Shown here piece by piece: positions 54,376-64,000 of a stretch of DNA of 64,000 nt. Origin of the DNA: Massospora cicadina (lineage: Eukaryota > Entomophthoromycota > Entomophthoromycetes > Entomophthorales > Entomophthoraceae); assembly GCA_022478985.1 (NCBI GenBank), contig JAKSZP010002727.1, forward strand, positions 142,503 through 206,502, written 5' to 3'. A program made the position numbers and the translations under genes. The notes beneath the pieces are model-generated. The model saw only the letters and a program-made list of their open reading frames with translations, was not told where the DNA came from and did no database searches. Within the stretch, counting starts at the first letter, position 1. Each line of letters begins with the position of its first letter.

Positions 54376-55109
54376 TTATTCCAAATTCAAATTTGCGTTG
54401 CACGCTTCAAATCCCCAGTTTGGCCGACCTCAATGGTCACTTGGTCCCAGTTGTCAAGGTTCCAGCGCTGGTGGGAGATGGTGAATGATGGCCAACCATA
54501 GATATGAAGTGACCATTGGTTGAAAATTCCAATGGGGCCTCCCGCTCACCAGGTATTTGGTTGGCACCAAGGGGACCTGTCCCAGAAGGGCTCCTTCACC
54601 CATGGATGGTCCACCCAGAAAGGAGATGGCTGTCCATCTGTGCTGTACCGTGCGCCCCTCTTAATTCTGTTGGAGAAAGCGCCTTCCTGGTTGGGATGGG
54701 AAGGACATCACCAACAGTAGCCTGCAAGGGGGTGTGCAACACAGCCTAGTGCTGGGCATGCATCCTTGGGTCGGGGCTGTCCAGCCACACTTGACTGTGT
54801 GCCCCTCTCACACTTCTTTTAGCAAAAGCGCCTTCCTGGTTGGGATGGGAAGACCATCGCCAATGGGAGCCTGGGAGGGAATCGCAACACAGCCACATGC
54901 TGGGCATGCGTCTTCATTCCAGGTGGGCTGATTCAGGCAGCCCAGTCCCATTTTGCCCCTGCCATTTATATTTTCCCTCAAGGGGCCCAGAGTTTATCTG
55001 GGCTAATTTTCCTGGGCTCAAGGCAACTCGTCCCAGGAAGCCCTCATTGTGGCAGCCTTCTTCTGTGAGGCCCCTTTTTGGGGAGGGGCCCTTCTCTAGT
55101 GGGGGGTAA

Positions 55110-55680
55110 AGTAACAATTGAGTTTGTCTTGATCGTTGCATTTTGACTTGAATTCAGATTTTCTAAATCTGAGACGATTTGCTTTAACATATTTCAGTTT
55201 GGTCATTTTTGGCGCTGGGTTGTGCCTTTCCTGAGTTGTAGATTAGGCTTGTGAAAGCCTAAATAATGACTCAGATGAGGCCTCTGAAGGGCGGCCTTTA
55301 TAAGGCGCACCTGCTAATTCCAAAGTTGACTTCAGAATTCTTACCCTAGCATTCCCTTCCTGGGGAGCATTGTCAAAGCCCCCAGATGTGCTATTGTTGG
55401 TAGGGCCTTTTTATGTCCAGATTAAAAATAAAGCTTGTTTTGTAGTTAGCATACCTTGCTTACCTGTTGGTATCTTTCCTGGCCGGGGAGCTTTTGAGTG
55501 GGTTTGGTCAGACCAACCCCTCAGAGGACTTTACATAACCAACCAGTAGTAGGCAATGTTTAATGCTGTCAGTGCCCCAAACCTCTCCATACTCGGTTAG
55601 GCTGCTTTGGTTGCTTGTCAGTGCACCAAAGAATTATTATAATATACGCGGTTGGAACTGGGGCTTTTCCGTCCATTACA
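55110..55680 (+). repeat. TRIM-like 3' LTR
   Basis: It is clearly diverged from the 5' LTR (many single-base changes and small indels), so the insertion is old. Confidence 0.82.
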
Positions 55681-56224
55681 CAGGTTTGTCCAAAATAACA
55701 TATAGAAAAGGTATACTAGCGAAGTGTTTTTTATTATAAGGGAAGTTGACCAACGTGAGAGATTGGTATTGAGAAAACGATTTTAAAGGAATTTGGGGGA
55801 ACAATCAATTGGTGGAAGTGGTGCTATGCTGAGGTGCACAGTTATGCGCACGCTTCCATCAGGAAGTGTGCTGTACTTGGTAATTGACTTAACTTGGGTT
55901 ATTGATTGTAGGAGAGGCTGACCTGAGCTGGAAATTTCAAAAACCAAATGGGTTCCGAGACCCTATACACAGAGAAACTGAATCAAACTGTCATTTACAA
56001 TTATAAAGCTGGTTCGTTTTATTGCACTTGCTGTTATACAGGGCTGAACTTCACTTACATCCCTAGGACCAACCTGGTCATACCTTGCCTTCACCCAGCG
56101 TTGATCCAAGGTATGTTTGAGGTCAGGGAGGCCTGCCAACTTCACCTTCTTGGCCTCCTGACATGCAGCTTTGTCCTTAGTGTTTGTCTCCATTATGATG
56201 TCATCTTTAAGCCATGACATATGG

Positions 56225-57134
56225 GTTCCTGCCGGACTACTTAACCTAGAAATCATCTGGGACTATCATGATGGAATCACCTTTAGCCATCATGGGAAAG
56301 CAAAGATTCTGGAGTCAATTTGCCACACTTATAATTGGAATGGTTTAGCCATGCAGGTGGCCAGGTATTGTAAGGAGTGCCTGGTCTGAAACCAAATGAA
56401 GCCAAATCGCCAGCCAATAATTGGGTCGTTGGTATTAGTTCAAAGGCTTAATGGCCTTGGACTTCTTTATTGGTGGATATTATTGTGTAATTGCCTTTAT
56501 CTGATGGCTACAAAGCCATCATGGTAGTGGTGGACTGGTTTAAATAGTTCGCCCAGTTTATATCCTGTGGGACCACAGTAAAAACAGCTGATATGGTAGG
56601 CTCTTTGTCTCTTTTGTGCTTTCTCTCCACGAGGTCCTCCAACAAAATAATTAGTGATTGTGGTCCCCAGTTTACCTCTGTTTTTTGGGAAAAGTTGTGT
56701 AAGACTCATCATATTTGCCCCTACCATTTGACTGCCTAACACCCCCAATCAGATGGGCAGACTAAATGAGTGGACCAGTGCTTGGAACAGTTTCTGTGGT
56801 GTTACACTGCCACAAATCATTCAGATTGGGTTTCCCATCACCCCATGGCCCAATTTAGCTACAACAACGCCCAATCTTCATATATTGGCTGTTCCCCTTT
56901 TTCAACAACTATGGCTTTAACCCTGCCTTCAACATCGAGCCTAGTTGTGGATCCAAAATGGAAGCAGATATGCTTTGCAAAGACAATCAAGAATGCACAC
57001 CAGGGGTGAACATAAACTTAGATGAAGATATGCAAGCTTATAAAGGGAATGCAGATGGGAAAAGATGGGTAGGTCCTGCGTACTAGGAAGGGAATCTTGT
57101 GATGCTGATGCTAGTAACATCCCTATAAAGCAGC
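56225..57134 (+). pseudogene. B-old integrase
   Basis: It continues as VPAGLLNLEI..YHDGITFSHHGKAK and YCKECLV (the last zinc Cys is replaced: CLV then stop instead of CLIC), the core in decayed form (about 56470-56790), then AQFSYNNAQSSYIGCSPF and the start of the C-terminal segment (NIPIKQ, out of frame at 57115). It stops at 57134 where element E is inserted. The chromodomain is therefore expected beyond the window. Confidence 0.82.
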
Positions 57135-58160
57135 TGTTGAGTTGTTGACTGAATCTAATTGTTGAATATTTGTTAGTGACATAATAATGTTAACATTCTT
57201 AAAATTTTTATGGATTATATCAGATATCAGTGACTATAGATCAGAAAGATTTTAAGCTTATGTGAAGCTTAAGATCCGTGGCCTAGCAATTCCACTTAAT
57301 AATATTTGACTATGATGACATGGGCTTGGGGGCTTTGTTGGTTTGGTTGGACCCAATAGTAATAGCACTCTAAATGACTTGGGCACGTGGGCTTTTTTGG
57401 TCTATATTGAAATTAGTTTTTAATGTCAATTAAGTTTTTGATCAAATTAATTACTAATTAGTGGTAAAAATCGCCTTGGTATGTGCTGCTGATTGCTTGA
57501 GATGAGTATCAGTTCAGCTATTTGCAGACACGTTAGAAATGCTGTCTTGAGAATATTTCCAAGTTTAAGACCGACTCTTAGGCGTTTGAGAGGACTTGAG
57601 GCGAATGGATTGTAGACTCTCAAATGAACTCGTTACTTTCTCTGGCCAAGTGTCATTGAAATTGAGGCGTCATGGGTAAGATGTGGTGAACATCAAACCC
57701 TATAAATTATCCCAAGTTGATACTAATAAATCATCAACTATTAACACAAGTTTATAATTCAATTTATAAGCTTCTTTGTATTTAATACTTCACGTTGTAT
57801 TTAGTTAAGAATTTACTTGTGATCGCTGATGCCCCTAACCCTATGTTGTCCTCCATGGTCCGCCAGCTAAAGTGGGCGCTAGACAAAAATTTCCCCAAAG
57901 TTTCTTCACCTTCTGATATGGCTTCCTACGCTGAATAACCTAGGGGCTATATTAGGAATTTTTAATTCATATTTTTCCTTTGTTTGGCCCATTTGCAAAT
58001 AAAGATGCGTGGTGGCTCCCCCTTTTGGGTTGGGCACCACTAGTGCTAAAAAAGAGAATTTAACTGGGATCAGAAGAATCAGGACAGCATGCCATCATCT
58101 AAGTAACGACAGAAGAATACAGCTTCAAGTATAATTACCAAGGAGTTATATCTTGGACTT
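57135..58160 (+). repeat. Element E 5' LTR (end uncertain)
   Basis: TG start at 57135 and a TATA-like CCCTATAAATTATCCC at about 57698. The LTR is interrupted by a LINE fragment. Its 3' end is not determined because the second LTR is not in the window; 58160 is a guess from where Gag begins. Confidence 0.5.
57825..58053 (+). mobile_element. 5'-truncated LINE fragment with ORF end and tail
   Basis: Imperfect duplications AGAATTTACTTGTGATC (57808-57824) and AGAATTTAACTGGGATC (58055-58071) flank it, 14 of 17 matching. Inside is an in-frame ORF end (QLKWALDKNFPKVSS...MASYAE, stop TAA near 57939), an AAATAAA signal, and the end GGGCACCACTAGTGCTAAAAAA. That tail is a relative of GGGACCATCTAGTACTAAAAAA at 63887, so two related LINE subfamilies are present. 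Confidence 0.75.
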
Positions 58161-58178
58161 TAGTCACCGACTGGTCTA

Positions 58179-60300
58179 TTGTCGCCATATAATAGATGTT
58201 CAAAACTCCACCTTACCACAAAAGAAGAACCAGCCATCCTTAATAGACCTAAAATTCAACAAGTGGTGATCATGTCTGGGAATGTAGATGGTGACCATGC
58301 CGAGTATGGGAGTAATCCAAATCAATTATTTAGAACTATTACCAGGCCTAATGGGAATACAGAAATGACTGTGGTTAAGATAATTTAAATGACGTACTTA
58401 TTATTACCTACCCTGATGAACCCATTTCACCTGAAGAAAGGGAACGTCTTAAACATCAGTTGTTAAGAGGGTATCAAATGGGACAAGGGCCTGTGGAAAA
58501 TAGTAGTAACCCTTTTATTGCCAACGACAGCAAGATGTGTTGTGGATGAGATATCTAGCTCATCATCAATTGAGCATAGCTCAAGTCCAAAATAATATAA
58601 AAAGGGAATGAGAATATCGCCCAATACTTAATTGCATTTGTACACCCCACTTCCAGAAATTCTCAGATGACAATTGCTCACCATCACGCGGCCATTACTG
58701 AGTTGGTAAACTTCTCCCGCACCTCCAGCCAGGCAGCCCAAATTTTAAATGAGTAATTAGAGACCAACTTCACTGAGGTCCATTCTAGTTTGGAAGCAAA
58801 CTATAATCTAGCTACTTGGGCTAATGACAGGGTAGCAGAATTAGCACAAGAGCTAAATGACAGATTGCATCCTATATTTGACAATTTCTTAGAGGAAAGA
58901 GGAGTTATCAAATCTTGGGTTAGCAATATCACTCAAATTTCCATTAATGTTTCAGAGTTCATGAGGCTTAATCACAAAGCTTAATAGGCACAGCAAAACC
59001 ATAATAATGAATTTCAGGATCAGCATCGATGACTGTGCGCCCAAATCTCGCAGATGAAGGATGAATACACCAAAAAAATCAACTACTGGAACACACAATT
59101 TGAAGGCCAATGGGCGGAAAACAAAAAAATTTAAGATTCTATTGATCATCTTAATTGACAGATCAATAATCTTAATGAGGAGGTCACCAATATTAGCGAG
59201 TCAAACAATATTCTTCATGGAGAAGTAAAACAGTGTAAGAAAACTTTTAAGGAAAAGGACCAAGTGATTTCCACCTTGCAATTACAAACTAATATTTTGA
59301 ATGAGGAAATTGCGAAATTATAGTTAAAAAATCAAACTTGTGTCAATTGGGAAAATGAAATTAGTGATCAAATCTGAACTTTGGATGATGGGCGTTGACA
59401 ATGTGCCATAAACCATTCAACTGAAAATTCTTTCAAATACTATGAGGATGAAGCTTCAGAAGTAGCTACTGAAATGTATGCTGTGCCACGTCAACACATG
59501 CCTAGTAATATGGTTGCTTTGGCCAACCCAACACCTCAAACCGTGATACAACGCCTCAGCGCCCTAGTACATCTGGCCCAAGCCAACTAAGAAGTGATTC
59601 TGATAACCATGGATGGGAAAGCGATAATTACAAACCAGCAAACATGACTGCATTTGACAAGAATGGAAGTATACCACATTTGTCAAACACTTTGAATTGG
59701 CTATGTATGGAGCCAGCGACTTCAACAAAGAAGCCAGTATGATTAAATGTTTGGATGAGTGTAGCATTGAATTGATTATTCCCCATATTAATGAAAACCC
59801 AACTTACGCCAAAGTCAAAGAGGCTATGCTTTATGAATTTGGAGGCCCAGAATGGATGTCAACTAGAAAATCTAAATTTATGAATATTCACTTTAAAAAA
59901 GATGAAGCAATTGACAAATTCGCATATTGATTCTATTGCAAAGCACAAGTACTCCTAGGCACAAAGGCTATGGTCAATTTTGACGCTAAGATTGTGTTAG
60001 AACATGCGGTATAACCTTACCAGATTTTGTCAAACGTTTTAATACCTGCTTTTGTAAAAAATCTTGCAACATCTGAACTAGTTGATTATTTGTGCAAGTG
60101 TTCACAGAATTACGGCCCTCCTAATACTGGGTACAAATCAGGACCTGCCTCTGTTGGGAAACCCTTCAAAACCAATAAGAAATTTAATTATGATTCACCT
60201 GTGAAAACTGAACAAAACTCAAATAAAAAGACCTCACTCTCAATGAATGACATTATCTGCTATAATTGCAACCGTAAAGGACACTTTTCTACTTAATGCC
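58179..60300 (+). pseudogene. Element E Gag
   Basis: A degenerate long frame. A coiled-coil-like N-terminal half is much broken. The capsid part at 59697-59930 (MAMYGASDFNKEASMIKCLDE and FMNIHFKKDEAIDKFA) matches C (FMGIQFHKDKSLASFA). The zinc knuckle at 60258-60299 is CYNCNRKGHFST-stop-C, spaced correctly but with a TAA before the last Cys. Confidence 0.75.
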
Positions 60301-61490
60301 AAGCGTAATATCAATGTATTCCTTCTCAATAACGTTCAAAAAGAAGGGAAAAGAAACAAGCACAACAGATGCGGAATGCTCTATTGTGCTGGAAAAATAA
60401 GCCCACCTGAACGACAAGATTATGCAGGCCACGGAGCCTCATTTAACAATGAAACAAACTCTATTTTAGTACCAAATGAAGGTTCTACAAATGTACATGC
60501 GGTAACTCAAACTCAGAGTAAGGTTGTCATACCTGAAGCCTCTGTAGTAGTCACTAAACCGCATGTGCAACAAGTAATTGCAAAAATTCCACCAGAAGGG
60601 CCAAGCAATACATCAGATACCCCAAGCCTGAAAGGGGTCAATATAGCAATGCCAATTGACACATTCATCCATGAATGTCCCAGTATTGGAAATACTCTGA
60701 AGAACACCATTAATTGGATTCTTCACATATTCACTTAGTAAACTCTAATGATTCCTATTACTCTGAGTGCACTTATGTGGACATTATGGTCAACAAGATC
60801 AGAGTTGTAGCTATTGTTGATAGCGGAGCACCTGCAAACATTGTTTCCACAAAGTTGGTGAAGAGAATGAAAATTGCTCTGGACATTGACCACCATTGGG
60901 AATATGGAACTGCAGGCTTCAATAGCACTAAGAGTGAAGGAGCTTACAGCTCCTTGCCACTGAAATTTGGAGCTTTAGTAGTAGCTGCACCCACAATAGT
61001 TCTGCCAAACACCAATTACAACATCTTAATCAGAACTAGTTTTTAAGAACCTATGAGATCTCATTTGAGTTTAAAGAGAACATCTTGACGATATCAGACC
61101 AATCACTTCCAATTTATATCTCTTGTGATAATACAAAGCCCACAAGCCGTCATAAAAACTTTTATCAATATATCTTATTCTAATTAATAATACCAGTAGG
61201 ATATATTCAGCGGGGAAACCGAAGACATCCCATGCCAATTGCTATAAATGAAAATTTAGGAATACCTCTATGTGTGAATAAGGATGTGACAATAGCTCCA
61301 GGCCATCAACTGGTTATGAAGACTGGGACCACGCTGGATATTCCAGAAGGACTATATGGGGAAGTTGTATCCCTGTGGAATCATTCTCAAATGGAACCTA
61401 GTGTGGCGCCTGGAATACTTATACCATGGCATGGGGAAATTGATGTCATATTAGCAAATTTGACCAGCCAGAAGTATTGAGGTCAAAAAA
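60301..61490 (+). pseudogene. Element E protease and linker
   Basis: Frame 60714-61046 contains YSECTYVDIMVNKIR, AIVDSGAPANIV with the catalytic Asp-Ser-Gly at 60819 intact, then SEGAYSSLPLKFG and NYNILIRTSF. A frameshift follows and the linker (61232-61480: MPIAINENLGI..., PGILIPWHGEIDVILANL) leads to the RT. Confidence 0.82.
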
Positions 61491-61659
61491 TATCAAATAG
61501 CCGCATTTGTGCATCTGTTTCTGAAGGACAAATTAAAATTAGCTGTTAAATTTGGTGATTTATCTTACCTCAGTTTACCAGACCAAAACCCTTGGGGCAC
61601 ATACTGTAATTCCTCAAGAATTTTTTAACGGATTAGCAGAACAACAGAAGGATGAAGCA

Positions 61660-62530
61660 CTAGAGTTGTCTGAATGATACTCGAAATACTTTTGCGAAAG
61701 ATGATCAAGATTTAGGTTGTGTAAAAGGAGTAAAGCATTTTGTTGACACTGAGGACCATGCGCCTATTAGAATGAGGCTAATACGTCACCCCAGGGCTAG
61801 CAACAAAATAGTCAGAGAAGAGCTATAAAAATTGCTGAAAAGTGGAATGATTGTGCCATCTAAGATCCTATGGGCCCATCCAGTTTTAATTTGTAAAAAA
61901 AGATGGCAGCAATCGAGTTGTGATTGATTATTGACACCTTAATGCCATTACAAAAAAATTTGTATCCGTTGCCCAGAATTGATGATGCTTTGGACCATCT
62001 GAAAGGGGCGAAGTACTCTATTGCAATGGACCTTATCTCAGGATATTGTCAAATTGAGCTTCCTCAAGAGGAGCAGGAGAAGTGCGCAATAATTGCTACT
62101 CAAGAGCTGTTACAACTGAAGTGCATGCCACAGGGGCAGTGCAATGTTCCAGCAACTTTTTCAATGCGCAATGGACTCAATTTTGGGGGACCTTAAATTA
62201 TCCTGTGTAATGGTTTACCTGGATGATACCAATGTCTTTTCATGAAGATTTTCCAAACATTTAAACCTTGAACAATTGTTTGAACGACTGTTGAAGGCTA
62301 ATATGAAGATATAACCTAGAAAATGTCAATTCTTTAAAGAACAATTGGAATACCTTGGGTTTGTCATTGATTCCAAAGGCTTGCAGCCTCAACCTTAAAA
62401 GGTGGAGGCAATTAACAAAATGCAACCTCCTATGAGTATGAGGGATGTTCAAGTATTCTTAGGAATGATATGATACTAATGAAGATTTGTAGAAGGGTTT
62501 GCGAGGATTGCTGAACCCCTATTTCATTTG
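61660..62530 (+). pseudogene. Element E reverse transcriptase
   Basis: The linker end DDQDLGCVKG at about 61700 is followed by RT motifs: WAHPVLI.KKDGSN near 61870, YPLPRIDDALDHL, YSIAMDLISGYCQIELP (frame 61924-62196), CNVPATF, and in another frame MVYLDDTNVFS at 62213-62240 with the catalytic YLDD intact. The thumb region (YLGFVIDSKGLQPQ) follows to about 62400. Several stops and shifts. Confidence 0.82.
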
Positions 62531-62539
62531 CTACAAGGA

Positions 62540-63010
62540 GGAGTTCTTTTTGCTAGGCAGACGAGTGCCAACAGGCCTTTGAGGCTTTGAAAACCAAAAT
62601 GAGCATGGCGCCTATCCTCCAATCCAGTTTTCAGCAGGCCTTTTATTATACAAACCAACGCCTTGTTTATTAGATTGGGGGTGTGCTATCTCAGATTGGG
62701 TAATATGATGAGTAGCATCCAGTCACTTATTGCAGCAGGACTCTGAATAATAATGAGCGTATTTATACAGTGACTGAATGAGAGTGTTTGGCTGTCATCT
62801 ACGCATGTAAACAATTTTGGGTTTATATTCATGGCACCAAGTATCAGGTAGTGACAGATCACAGCTCGTTAAGATGGTTCCACAACCTCAAGGAACATGA
62901 GGGATGATTAGCCCGCTGGGCTCTAAAATTAAAAGCGTGTGATTATGAAATTATTCATAGAGCTGGAGCAGCCCATCAAAATGCAGACAAATTATTGTGA
63001 CTTCCTATTG
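62540..63010 (+). pseudogene. Element E RNase H
   Basis: ECQQAFEALKTKM, then SRTLNNNERIYTVTE-stop-ECLAVIYACKQFWVYIHG, VVTDHSSLRWFHNLKE, ARWALKLKACDYEIIH and HQNADKLL: the catalytic Glu and TDH motifs are readable. The usual D-A-S near the start reads TNQ, so the first Asp is lost. Confidence 0.82.
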
Positions 63011-63218
63011 TAGCTTTCCTGAGCAGTTTGGCCAATGAGCTTAATGAATAGATGATTACCTGGAATTATGGAGATGAACTAACTGAAGTGCAAAAAGCGA
63101 TCTAAAAAGCATTAACCAACACCAGATATTGGAATGGAGTTTTATACAAGCTCAAGCCCGATGGGCAGCACCGAGTTTTCCCAAAACCTTCTGACTGAAT
63201 GGATATTATTACACAAGC
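63011..63218 (+). pseudogene. Element E integrase, start of zinc-binding region
   Basis: It reads ELTEVQKAI and GVLYKLKPDGQHRVF up to ITQA, cut by the LINE copy at 63219. The frame resumes at 63903 with AHKAMG, the first zinc-ligand His region, and the join is exact when one copy of the target duplication is removed. Confidence 0.75.
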
Positions 63219-63887
63219 CCAAGACTCCTTGAGCTCCTCCCTCCCTCCGTGAGATTCGACCTTAAGGAATTGTGGAAGGACGTATATCACCCCATCCTGT
63301 CAGCAAAGGTGTCCAACACCTTATGGAGGGTGCTCCACTGTTCATACAGGACAGGGGACCGGACTGGCCCTACCTTCCACCGCTGAAGCTGCCCCCACTG
63401 TGCGGAGCCTATTGACTCCCACCTCCATCATTTTTTCACCTGTTCAGGTGTCACTGCATTTTGGCCAAAGGCCCGTGCGCTCTTCCATGCTCAGCCCTTG
63501 TCTGGACACCCTGTGCAAGACCTCATGTTCGAGCAGACATTGCCTGGTTGCCACCAACCCCTCCGTGTCCTCGCCTATGCCACAGCCATCTGGACCATCT
63601 ATAACTCCTTCTTTCGTGCTGCCTTTGACCAGCAGGTGTGGACCCTTCCACACATGATCACCCACTTTCAGGTACACTTTGAGATGGCCCTGAAGGTCTG
63701 CACTATGTCGCCAACCCTCTCCCACTCAGTTGTCACTGCAGCACGGCTCTAGCGCGCAAACCCCCCTCCCTTTCTCGATGCCTCACCCTCCCCTTCCCTC
63801 GCCTCAGGCTCTTAGGAGCCCAGGCGTGATTCAATAAACATCAATGAATCCCCCCCTCAGGTTGGGACCATCTAGTACTAAAAAAAG
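63219..63887 (+). mobile_element. 5'-truncated LINE copy: ORF2 end, 3' UTR and tail
   Basis: TATTATTACACAAGC (63204-63218) and TATTACTACACAAGC (63888-63902) are a 15-bp duplication with one change. The copy is 669 bp. Its 3' UTR (63753-63887) has CAATAAA at 63832 and ends GGGACCATCTAGTACTAAAAAA. This is the only copy in the window with coding sequence attached to the tail used by the micro-insertions. Confidence 0.88.
63222..63752 (+). pseudogene. LINE ORF2 C-terminus with zf-RVT type Cys motif
   Basis: The frame reads LWRVLHCSYRTGDRTGPTFHR, one TGA, then SCPHCAEPIDSHLHHFFTC and VTAFWPKARALF. The C-P-H-C ... H-H/H-x3-C pattern near the end of a LINE ORF2 is the zinc-binding domain that follows RT. 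It ends in a TAG at 63750. GC-richer than its surroundings, so it is a younger arrival. Confidence 0.75.
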
Positions 63888-63902
63888 TATTACTACACAA
63901 GC

Positions 63903-64000
63903 ACACAAGGCCATGGGTGTAAGTCCGAGGGAACATCCCTTGGGCGTTGATTGGGCCATTTTCCCATCCCCAAGCAAGAAGGTACCAAAGAGGATGGCTG
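63903..64000 (+). other. Element E resumes, then unassigned sequence
   Basis: AHKAMG is readable at 63901-63918; after that the expected HGGVxKT motif is not present. Either another insertion starts at about 63918 or the copy is diverged. Confidence 0.4.

Larger units (their letters stand above)
53799..55680 (+). mobile_element. Complete TRIM-like non-autonomous LTR element, TSD CAGGT
   Basis: LTRs 53799-54375 (TGTAAC...GTTACA, 577 bp) and 55110-55680 (571 bp, first T changed to A) enclose 734 bp. CAGGT at 53794-53798 and 55681-55685 is a perfect duplication. A TATA box (CTTTATAAGG, about 53988) and AATAAA about 130 bp later give the plus orientation. A G-rich tract (GTGGGGGGTAAA) lies before the 3' LTR. 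The internal region has two similar blocks (GCGCCTTCCTGGTTGGGATG twice, at about 54678 and 54827) and no gag or pol. It shares internal sequence with the 18898 array. Confidence 0.9.
53432..56219 (-). mobile_element. Solo LTR of the B family, split by a TRIM-like element, TSD TATGG
   Basis: Perfect TATGG at 53427-53431 and 56220-56224. On the minus strand it starts TGTCATGGCTTAAAG and ends with a TGTA form of the usual TGTC terminus. Without the TRIM insertion it is about 901 bp, matching the B LTRs. Removing it restores the integrase frame of B-old (FQRRLW then VPAG). Its coding parts (SWLKDDIIMETNTKDKAA near 56220; GCPGSLQP and NKRVINALLT in 53713-53426) are versions of the LTR-encoded ends of Pol and of the hydrophobic ORF. 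Confidence 0.9.
57135..64000 (+). mobile_element. Element E: Ty3/gypsy, 5' part, runs out of the window
   Basis: It begins TGTTGAG at 57135 inside B-old integrase and holds an LTR, Gag with zinc knuckle, protease, RT, RNase H and the start of integrase on the plus strand. It belongs with A, C and D (same HH.EYGTAGFNSTKSEGAYSSL-type protease region). Decayed by stops and split by two LINE fragments. The target duplication at its left end would be GCAGC (57130-57134); its partner lies outside. Confidence 0.83.

Noticed and set aside
54516..55141. ORFs inside the TRIM-like element (up to 89 aa)
   Set aside because: They lie in different frames on both strands and are not shared in frame with the related internal regions at 19519 and 20591.

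Overview
The window looks like a transposon graveyard from a eukaryotic, most likely fungal, genome. I see no bacterial genes, no operons, no rRNA genes and no convincing tRNA gene. The only host-type gene I recognise is a Ras-family small GTPase (8871 to about 9580) with four GT-AG introns of only 30-34 nt, and it carries frameshifts. Nearly everything else is retroelement sequence: Ty3/gypsy LTR elements (one lineage with a C-terminal chromodomain), short non-autonomous LTR elements (TRIM-like), LINEs and tRNA-derived SINEs. A basidiomycete is my guess, from the short introns, the chromoviral elements and the CpG-poor repeats. It is not proven.

Layout. 1-2286 is an internally deleted gypsy element (A, + strand) followed by its LTR. 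3866-15740 is a foldback-like structure: two inverted arms of about 1.3 kb, rich in 69-bp tandem repeats (3866-8328 and 14197-15740), enclose a CpG-rich loop (8330-14195) with the Ras gene, a solo LTR and a SINE. The left arm is split by a 3.1-kb retroposed element X (4867-7976) with a 16-bp target duplication. About 17040-26641 is a degenerate LINE (+): a 4-copy tandem repeat, ORF1 split by a tandem TRIM-like array (18898-21668, three LTRs), and an ORF2 start with an endonuclease domain.

From 26642 to the window end the LINE is interrupted by an old chromovirus, 'B-old' (+), whose pieces are spread across the window by later nested insertions. Most junctions are defined by target-site duplications: B-young, a complete but dead chromovirus (-, 27030-33851, TSD CTTAG); C (-, 35036-44621, TSD CCCT[G/A]); D (-, 46386-52989, TSD [A/G]TGTT); a solo B-family LTR (-, 53432-56219, TSD TATGG) that itself contains a complete TRIM-like element (53799-55680, TSD CAGGT); and E (+, 57135 to beyond the window). 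E contains two 5'-truncated LINE copies (57825-58053 and 63219-63887).

Two observations stand out. First, five tiny insertions of 16-20 nt share the core CATCTAGTACT plus a short poly(A), and each is flanked by 15-18-bp target duplications. Their sequence is exactly the 3' end of the LINE copy ending at 63887. A sixth is a 28-nt tail of the SINE family with an 18-bp duplication. They look like target-primed reverse transcription that stopped almost at once. Second, the B chromovirus lineage has coding sequence running out of the 5' LTR (a conserved hydrophobic ORF) and into the 3' LTR (the end of Pol), and it has an 11-nt primer-binding site complementary to the presumed 5' end of its own transcript, as in Tf1-type self-priming. 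No element here looks capable of moving by itself: each ORF set is broken by stops, frameshifts or catalytic changes.
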